This document shows positions 57,266 to 64,000 of a stretch of DNA of 64,000 nt, piece by piece. The notes under the pieces were generated by a model, which was not told the origin of the DNA, searched no databases, and was given only the letters and a program-made list of their open reading frames with translations. This DNA comes from Penicillium oxalicum (Eukaryota; Ascomycota; Eurotiomycetes; Eurotiales; Aspergillaceae): the NCBI RefSeq assembly GCF_001723175.1, contig NC_064654.1, positions 744,001 through 808,000 of the forward strand. Direction: 5' to 3'. Within the stretch, counting starts at the first letter, position 1. Every line of letters starts with the position of its first letter. A program made the position numbers and the translations under genes.

Positions 57266-58451
57266 TTTGATGAAGTTGGTTGGAAGAGGAAAAGGGGTAT
57301 GATATGATTGAAGAAAGAAGGACGTTGTGGTAGAGAGAGGTGAGGAGATGAGGGGAGGAAGGTTTTTTCTTAGGGTACTATTTTTTTTTCTTTGGGTCAG
57401 AAAGCGGGATGGCAGAGTAGGCGAGGAAATTTTGTAGTGCGGGGGCGTTCAGTACTGACTGTACTGTACGCGGGTGTAATAATCGTCCACGGGAGTTTTC
57501 AGGCGTTGAGGTGTTCAGGCACCACCCACCTCAGGGACCCTTTCCCCCCTTAGCAATCAGGCAGCTCAGTATATCGCATGGCGGTCCTGGTTCGAGAGGC
57601 AGTCGACCCAGTCCAGCAAACCAAGATGGGCGGGATAATTCTCCAGTAATTCTGTCAGAGTAGACTGGAGAAAGTCACATACAATCGCTGAAGCGTAATG
57701 GAGGAGGTAACTCTCCACCCTCAAGGAGGGTACATCTCAATCTTCATTCTGTGCGTCTCGCTGCATACACTTGGGAACCCAAATATCCCATGCCTCAATA
57801 ATCTCTCATTCTAACATCAGATGCCGTGTATTCGTCTGTCTTCCTCCATCAGGGGTTCGGTCGGAGGTGGGAGGTCGGACGGGCGTAGTGCTTCAATCGA
57901 CGAATGTGATTGCCGTGACCCCTTGCAGAATACACACATTCGACCTGTGAACACGACATCTGTCGAGTCAAATGGCCGCAGACAGCTTAATCAGCAGGCC
58001 ATTTCCCCTTGAAATGCTCGATCGGGGACGGAGTCGCAAGAGGTCAAAATTTGTGCTGAGAATGACTTGCCGCCCACAAATGACTTGCACCCACTTTGGC
58101 AACTCGTCGGCCGCAGAAACAGGGCAAACCTTTTCGAGAACTTATCGGATTCAGGGACCGAAAAGTCGCCATGACCTGCGTAGGAGAAGCGTGCGAACCC
58201 TCGGACTGCAGTCTCATTTATAAAAGACAATGGGTGCTGCCAAGGTCCTCGAATTGCTTGGGTGGGCCGAGGACCTTGTGTTCCAAGGCCTGCGGGCGTG
58301 GCTTTGAGCCATAGTCGAATATCCCGGGCATCTTATTGTTTATCATGTAGAATCACCCAATATTGAATCAACCAGGGAGAGGAAATTTGTCGACTTGACG
58401 GGCCCTGGAACGAAATTTTGGAGGGAAAGACCAGAAGGTCCTTCCAGAAAA
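57266..58451. other. intergenic region, gis2 promoter and F-box gene 3' end
   Basis: About 1.2 kb upstream of gis2, with purine-rich leader DNA next to it on the + strand (57,290-57,410), i.e. pyrimidine-rich in the gis2 sense. No supported gene was seen in the rest. Confidence 0.5.
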
Positions 58452-60216
58452 CTAGGTAAAGTCGTAGCATTCCAGAAGCTGTGTGCCAACAGTTTTCTCA
58501 CGGAGCAAGAGAACTCGCTCCTCGTCAAAGCCAACACAATCATGTATCATGGACAACTCGCCCGTAGGTTGCGTGTCTCGTCCCGCATGACGATTGTCTC
58601 GGTCGAGGCCGCCCGGCGCGGAATCCGCATCCGATTCAGCCCGATCGGAATGTTCTGGGTGAACTTTGATGCTATTCTCATCGTGCAATAGTGGTCGGCT
58701 ACCGATCGAGCGCACCGCAGGTTCAAGTTCCCAAACCCGAACCTCGTCCCCTCGCCCGCTCACGGATATGGCCTTTCCCCGATTCGTCACTTGGACCGCA
58801 GAAACTGAAGACGTGTGGCCCCAGAGTCGCTGGCCACCGCGAACAAAGAGACGGTGATTATCCGATACGACAAGGTACATGGTCAAAGTGTTGTCCTTGT
58901 GAGAGGTGAGCAGATATGGATGAGAGTAGGATATAGATGTGGGCGGATGAGAATGCACAATCGTTGGCTCGCTGGGATCTAGCATAGCACGACCTTCACT
59001 CGCTTCATGCTCTGTGGAATGCCGTCGATCGCGTGGGCCTGTGCGGTCTCTTCTTGACAGTGTCTCGTGCTGAGAGTCCACAGTGCTCGTCAACCGAGAT
59101 TCCACTTGCTGACCGTTTCGATCGAATCTCAGTTCTTGAATACCTAGGGACCAACCACAGCTGATATGAAAGAAACTGTACACAATCGTAGCCACAACTC
59201 GTACGCCAGATTTGCGCAGAGACAGTGTCATCGGTGCGACCATATTCGCTGCGTTTAGCGAGGCCAATTTCCGCGGCGGGATGGCTTGGCCTGAAAGCAC
59301 CGATGTATGAGAGAGCTCTCGTAGATTGTAAAGAGACAAGCTTTCATTCTGAGACACGATCATGAGATATGGAAATGATAGAGCCATGGCAGTGATGGCT
59401 CCATGGGTTAACTCTGTGTGACTGGAGACTAGCCGCAGTCGTGACTTTTGGTCGTCGAACGCATAGCGACGAACATGGCCGTCCTTGAACCCGATCACGA
59501 CTTCGTGTTCATCAATACTCCTGCTGACGGCAAGAGCAGTTGGAACAATAGAGGTCTTTGTGATTGAATTTGAAAGACTCATCTCCGCAAAGCAATGTGC
59601 AGGGTCTTTGGCCGCCCATGCCCTAAGTCCATGCTCTGTATCAGCGGTGAAGACAACGCCAGCGCAAAGCTTAACCAATATAGGCGGCGTCTGAGATTCG
59701 GTGAAGTGGACTTCGGTAACCCGACAGACTCCCGTGGACCAATTATGCCGAAGACGGTACTGGCCTTTCCAATTTGTGGTCCTCCCATCCTCAGCCAGAT
59801 GACTGTGATCAAGCCATGTTGAAACTCTCGGTGAGTATTCCGACTTATTTGGCGGGGCTTTTGATGGAAGAGATGCTCGAGTGACATTCGCTAATCGTCG
59901 AGCCCGAGGACGAACCCATTGCACATAGTATTGTCGTTTCCATAGCTCAGAATCTCCAGCAAGCCTATGGAACCGACGAGACAACCTGATTGAAAAGCTT
60001 CAGTCATACTCCTCTTCTTCTCCCCATGACACCGAAGGTTCCGAGCACATACCTTTGGCAGACATTCAAAGACGAGATGGGAAGAAAAGACAGGATTTGA
60101 AGAAGCAGTTCATCGCTCAACAAGGATAATCGATCAAGTGGGGAAGTCTCCAAGTCCCGCCGTCTCTTACTTGGAAGCTGCCTGGCCACAGCATCATCAA
60201 GAGGACGCTTGGGCAT
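58452..60216 (-). CDS. F-box protein with WD40-type repeats
   Basis: Two exons (60216-60053 and 59985-58452, a 67-nt intron) encode 565 residues. A basic N-terminus (MPKRPLDDAVARQLPSKRRR) precedes an F-box at residues 27-75 (LLSDELLLQILSFLPISSLN, RRFHRLAGDSELWKRQYY). The rest reads as beta-propeller blades, for example HGAITAMALSFPYLMIVSQNE and a well-formed GHTSSVSAVQVTNRGKAIS followed by DEVRVWELE. Such proteins are substrate receptors of SCF (Skp1-Cullin1) ubiquitin ligases; the target is unknown. The nuclear-localisation-like KRRR suggests a nuclear role. The blades are weakly conserved, so the propeller is inferred. It is transcribed away from the Sae2-like gene from a very short shared promoter. 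Confidence 0.88.
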
Positions 60217-60456
60217 ACTGTGAGATGCCTATTCAGCCCAGGTCAACATGTTATGTAGTTAATATTCAGTCCATGGCCGACAATGAAGTCGAGGCTACTG
60301 GCGCTCCGTCTGATAACCTCTTATCAGCTGCCGATAAGCCGGCGGCAAAGAAGCGGTCTAAAGCATGGTGAGGATATTGCCAAATCTGACGCGGTATACG
60401 TCAAGTCGCGTCACCCTCATCACTTAGTTTCAAAGGGCCATGCTTGCAAATTACAC
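60217..60456. promoter_or_regulatory. 240-bp divergent promoter, F-box / Sae2
   Basis: Only 240 bp separate the F-box start codon (60,216) from the inferred Sae2 start (60,457), and a 32-codon upstream frame lies inside it. Confidence 0.55.
60273..60371 (+). CDS. possible upstream ORF (32 codons) of the Sae2 gene
   Basis: ATG 60,273 to TGA 60,371 encodes an acidic-then-basic peptide (MADNEVEATGAPSDNLL, ending AAKKRSKAW). It ends 85 nt before the main ATG. Splicing from the GTGAGG at its end to the AG before 60,481 does not keep a frame, so it is not an obvious first exon. It may regulate translation, or be chance. Confidence 0.3.
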   Translation: MADNEVEATGAPSDNLLSAADKPAAKKRSKAW

Positions 60457-62517
60457 ATGGAGATATTCAATGACTTACAGGCCTCCATAGCGGAAGCTTG
60501 TGCAACCTCAATCAGTGATGCTCAAAAAAAGTTTGATGCGGCTGTGACTGCCCAACAAAAGCGCCTAGAAGAAGCCGAGACACACTTGTCAAGTGCTCTC
60601 GAGGCTCAGAAAGCCGCCGAAGAAAGGGCCAACAACCTCCAGCGTCACGTAGACGCGCTTAAAGATGAGCTCAACACCCACAAAGCTAGTCCCAAAGAGC
60701 TCGAACCTCCGACGGCAATACCAAATCTCGAGAGAGACTTTGCACCCGGTAGGGTATGGAAGAACGAGGAAATAGATGCGAGTCGTCTACGTGACATTCT
60801 GGAGACGAAATATTCGAAGCTCTACGAGGGTCTTCAAGCTTTTGTTCAAAGTTGGAGTAGTCTCAAGGCTGTGACACTTCAGCACAAGAAGAAACTACAA
60901 ACTTGGGAGCGACAGTTGAAGAAGGATTCGTTCACGATCACTCTGGACAACAGCACCGTCACGTTCACCAGGTCAACCAACGCCGATGGAGAGTCAGTGG
61001 CAGATGGCGGGGAAATTCGCGCGTCCATGCGGAGGCGTCTGGCAGACGAGCATCCAGGCGCAGAAGAGAATCGTCCCCGAAGCAGGAGACTCGACCATGA
61101 TGAAAATGTACACAGAACCAAGCCGGCAACCGCTACTTGGACTCGCCCGGCAGAGCCGATACGTACTGGCAAATCCAAAAGTTTTGCTGATTCCTCTCTG
61201 GTGACGGCGACCCAAGAAACACTGACAAGCGACGGACTCTCTTCCGAATCAAGTTCCGGCCTCCCGTCCAATTTGCAGACCAGAAAGCGGAAGCGGGTTC
61301 AACCGTCTGGTGAAAATGAACTCAGACAAGGTGCGCCTGAGAAGCCGGTTTTGATCAAGTCGGAGACGTTGTCATCCAGTCCGGTACAACCGGGGGCTAT
61401 GGCCCCTGGTTGCCTCACCCACTTCCCCAGCACCCAAGATTTGGACGAGATCGGCGGCGTCGTGCAGACACCCACGAAAAAGCAAGCCTTCAAGGAAATT
61501 CCCTGGGATACTGAACACCAATACTCAGACCGAAAGCCAAACGTATCCACCCCGAGTCGCCCAACCCAACCTGTTGGTGTCCTTCAGCCAATTGATGGAA
61601 ACGTACCATCGCTCAGATCTCGCGGGCAAGGATCGACTGCAAAAAAGCCGCGCTCTTCAGCTACTGCCGCACTCATGATGGCAGAAGATGGCGATTCTGG
61701 TGACTTTCAGACTTCATCCAGAAAGCGTGCAAAAACTCCCATTCGCAACGCTACCCCCAAGGTTAAACACGATGGAAACACTCGTCTCCAAGACCTACTG
61801 GAAGGATCTTCGTCTTCTACACCCTCTTTCCCCTCGTCGAAAAGAGCGGCCGGTCATAGAGTAGATGAAAGGAATCGCTCAAACAAGTCACACGCCAATG
61901 CAAGGAAGTCTGCGTTACCGGGTCCAGAGAAAACGCAGACAGACTATGCATCTCAAGCTGGTCTTGAAGTACGACCAGAAGAAGAACCATATAGATCCCG
62001 ACCCCTGAATCGATTAGGTCTCCATCACTTTAAGATCAACCCAGCTGCGAATGCAGGTCGTGATTATGCTTACGACGATGTGATACGCAAAAAAGACGAC
62101 CGCAAGTGCATGTCCGGGTGCACACGTCCCGGCTGCTGTGGAGACCGGTTCCGTGCTATGGCTCGAATGGCAATTCAAGGCAGTAACAAAACAGCTGCGC
62201 AAAATGAGGAAGAACAGCGAATCGTCGAAGATTTTATCGGCGAGAATGGGGCTAGCCTCGTGGGCATGACCGAGAGGCAACATGAGCAAATACGCGTGGA
62301 AGCTCTTGCACGCCATTACGCCAATCAGTACGGACGGCATCGGCACACTCACCAACGTGCTCGAAGTCCGCCCGGGTTCTGGCGGACTGAAATGCCATCT
62401 ACGCAAGAAATTGAGGCTGATCGCGAAAATGCGCGGAAGATGGAGCGAGAGAAGGTCGAGGAACGATATTGGGAGGCTATGCGTCCTGGAGGAGTCTGGA
62501 CATGGGCCGACGAGTGA
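60457..62517 (+). CDS. sae2: Sae2/Ctp1/CtIP-type DNA end-resection factor
   Basis: A single exon of 686 residues from ATG 60,457, chosen because MEIFNDLQASIAEACATSIS opens directly into the N-terminal coiled coil (to about residue 75). The in-frame ATG at 60,283 would add an unlikely 58-residue leader. A long disordered middle has many SP/TP and ATM/ATR-like SQ/TQ sites. The C-terminal domain (about residues 520-580: LGLHHFKINPAANAGRDYAYDDV, then RKCMSGCTRPGCCGDRFR) is the family signature, with the CxxC-type cysteines. SPPGFWRTEMPSTQE and AMRPGGVWTWADE close the protein. Sae2/CtIP is activated by CDK phosphorylation and stimulates Mre11-Rad50-Nbs1 nuclease to start resection of double-strand breaks in the nucleus. 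The N-terminal coiled coil mediates oligomerisation. Confidence 0.93.
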   Translation: MEIFNDLQASIAEACATSISDAQKKFDAAVTAQQKRLEEAETHLSSALEAQKAAEERANNLQRHVDALKDELNTHKASPKELEPPTAIPNLERDFAPGRVWKNEEIDASRLRDILETKYSKLYEGLQAFVQSWSSLKAVTLQHKKKLQTWERQLKKDSFTITLDNSTVTFTRSTNADGESVADGGEIRASMRRRLADEHPGAEENRPRSRRLDHDENVHRTKPATATWTRPAEPIRTGKSKSFADSSLVTATQETLTSDGLSSESSSGLPSNLQTRKRKRVQPSGENELRQGAPEKPVLIKSETLSSSPVQPGAMAPGCLTHFPSTQDLDEIGGVVQTPTKKQAFKEIPWDTEHQYSDRKPNVSTPSRPTQPVGVLQPIDGNVPSLRSRGQGSTAKKPRSSATAALMMAEDGDSGDFQTSSRKRAKTPIRNATPKVKHDGNTRLQDLLEGSSSSTPSFPSSKRAAGHRVDERNRSNKSHANARKSALPGPEKTQTDYASQAGLEVRPEEEPYRSRPLNRLGLHHFKINPAANAGRDYAYDDVIRKKDDRKCMSGCTRPGCCGDRFRAMARMAIQGSNKTAAQNEEEQRIVEDFIGENGASLVGMTERQHEQIRVEALARHYANQYGRHRHTHQRARSPPGFWRTEMPSTQEIEADRENARKMEREKVEERYWEAMRPGGVWTWADE

Positions 62518-62941
62518 AGTTAATATATTGGATAATAGGATATGGCCATTCTTGACAAGATGGATCTTCAGTTTTACGGGAATTGTGTTTGGGATGCACA
62601 ATTTTTGTCCATCAGATCAGTACTTTGCACAAGATTCAATATCATGTAATATTTCGAAAAGTCTCGATTGTGGTTGTATTAGGCGGCACATCATAGTCAG
62701 ATAATTCAAAACCATGCGCCGAGCTGAAAGCGCCCTCAGTATGGAACAGCAGGATACTCCAATTCAACTACTTGGACACAACTCGTGCGAGCTGGTGGCG
62801 TCCGCTAACATTGACGGCACTGGCATGCAACAGCCTCGGCACAAGAGGCTTGGCACGGCCGCGTGACCTCCCTTACTGCTTCCAACCTCTCCCCCGGATT
62901 CCGCAAACTCTCCACATCGAATAGTCTCATCGTGCAGGATC
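62518..62941. other. intergenic region, pex16 promoter
   Basis: 424 bp with the sae2 3' region and the upstream region of pex16. Nothing further was recognised. Confidence 0.6.
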
Positions 62942-64000
62942 ATGGAGGCTGTGCGCAATATTCAAAATCCTATCCCCCGGGAGGTGATGAAGCCCTCCAA
63001 ATGGCTTTCCATGTATGAGGACTTTGTTGCCAAGAACTCTAGCTCTGTGGGCTCGGTGGAGTCCGCCCTGAGTTCCTTGACCTATATCATACCTGGTAAC
63101 CACCACCTTACGAAGACATCGCCTGAGATTCCTGACTAATGACTCTTTGCTGTGCTCTGTAGGAAGATATCGCGAATCTGAAATTGCGTCAGAATGCGGT
63201 GAGTGAGGAGATCGCTATGCGATCGCGGCGACAACGAGCTGACTATTGCTCTCAGTCCATTCCGGAGTCCAGCTCCTATCCCTATACCATGATTCTCTTG
63301 TATCCAAAGTGATCTCTCGACTTCCCTCAACAGTTCCGAGGCCGCCACCGTCACCGCACGCGCGCTACACTAAATACTGGACTTTGCGGTCGTCGCTGTA
63401 TCATCGAGTAGCCATGGCGCTGCAGATGCTACGATACACTGAACTTCTATGGGAGATGGCAGCCCGACGTCGCGGACAGAAAACGCGATGGCGTGTAGTC
63501 GTCTTTATTGAAATTGCCAAGGCGATCTGTCGCCTACTTTTGCTTCGGCTCACCAATTCCCGACCCTTGGTGAACCCGCCGCTGCCGGAGCGAGAAGTCG
63601 ACCCTCGGTCGACTCAGGGAGAAGATGAGCAGAGCGATTGGAACGGCATGGAGACACCTACGAGCGAGCGCTCTACCGATATCAGCTGGACGATGCCTCG
63701 AACAGGACTGTCCATGCCGTCTCTACCTGACGTGAATGACGTGTCAAATTATTTGATTTCCAAGGTGCTCACCGCGGATGACATCAAACCACCGAAGACA
63801 CTGTTGCACCGCGTCACTGGCCAGGGCCAGTTGGCGGAGGTCATGTACATCCTGCGGCCTGTCGTGTACGCGCTGGCAATGCAACGCTGGAGTGGAGATC
63901 GGCGTAGCTGGCGGCCCTGGTTGATCGGATTCGGCATGGAATATGGCTGCCGACAGCTCGCCAAGCGCGACTTCCGAGAGCGAGTGGCTGGTGGTCTACG
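62942..64000 (+). CDS. pex16: peroxisomal membrane biogenesis protein Pex16 (3' end outside the window)
   Basis: Exons 62942-63095, 63163-63198 and 63256 to the window end; the frame is still open at 64,000. The start MEAVRNIQNPIPREVMKPSK leads into the conserved KWLSMYEDFVAKNSSSVGSV and ESALSSLTYIIPGRYRESEI, then HSGVQLLSLYHDSLVSK, HRVAMALQMLRYTELLWEM, and near the end LAEVMYILRPVVYALAMQRW and SWRPWLIGFGMEYGCRQLAK. These are Pex16 signatures. In the family, Pex16 is an integral membrane protein that helps recruit Pex3 and bring membrane proteins to nascent peroxisomes. About 330 residues are visible, most of the expected length. The last part is not seen, so the stop cannot be given. Confidence 0.95.

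Noticed and set aside
1..64000. Secondary-metabolite cluster, CRISPR array or multi-gene defence system
   Set aside because: No polyketide synthase, NRPS, terpene cyclase, cluster regulator, spaced repeat array or linked immunity-type genes seen; the genes are unrelated housekeeping functions.

Overview
The window is nuclear DNA of a filamentous ascomycete. Genes are dense, GC-moderate and interrupted by short GT-AG introns of about 50-165 nt, and the set is typical of Eurotiomycetes: a Pmt2-type mannosyltransferase, the FACT subunit Spt16, Pex16, a Sae2/CtIP protein with the CxxC C-terminal box, a SelO/Fmp40 AMPylase and a seven-knuckle Gis2 protein. An Aspergillus/Penicillium-like fungus is the best guess; the sequence does not fix genus or species.

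Layout. Positions 1 to about 12,820 are an AT-rich repeat island nearly emptied of CpA/TpG and rich in TpA, the signature of repeat-induced point mutation (RIP). It holds one clearly bounded pogo/Fot1-type DNA transposon (1208-3090), three copies of one LTR (one a solo LTR with a 4-bp target duplication), a GC-rich palindromic element in two copies, and several tandem arrays whose units are all multiples of 3 bp. From about 13,070 the composition becomes normal, but roughly 4.8 kb carries no gene I can support.

Genes in order: SWIRM-domain protein (+, 17.9-19.1 kb); Cdc50/Lem3 flippase subunit (+, 20.6-22.4); secreted M43B metalloprotease (+, 23.4-24.5); Spt16 (-, 25.6-29.1); divergent mitochondrial carrier (+, 29.7-31.1); sugar-porter MFS transporter (+, 34.0-36.8); Pmt2-family O-mannosyltransferase (+, 38.3-40.8); Rab GTPase (-, 41.3-42.4); Pns1/CTL choline-transporter-like protein (+, 42.9-45.3); unrecognised nuclear-type protein (-, 46.8-49.1); aldo/keto reductase (-, 50.5-51.6); SelO/Fmp40 (+, 52.6-55.1); Gis2/CNBP zinc-knuckle protein (-, 56.0-57.3); F-box/WD protein (-, 58.5-60.2); Sae2/Ctp1 (+, 60.5-62.5); Pex16 (+, 62.9 kb to the window end, truncated there).

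The genes are mostly unlinked housekeeping functions. I see no biosynthetic cluster and no clear novel multi-gene system. Several neighbours share short divergent promoters (Spt16/carrier, Rab/Pns1, AKR/SelO, F-box/Sae2). Four conserved reading frames (SWIRM, Rab, the unrecognised protein and AKR) break by a shift in the same sense, as if one base were missing each time. That points to sequence or assembly indels, or to real gene decay. All exon coordinates are my own reading of splice signals and frame continuity, with no transcript evidence.
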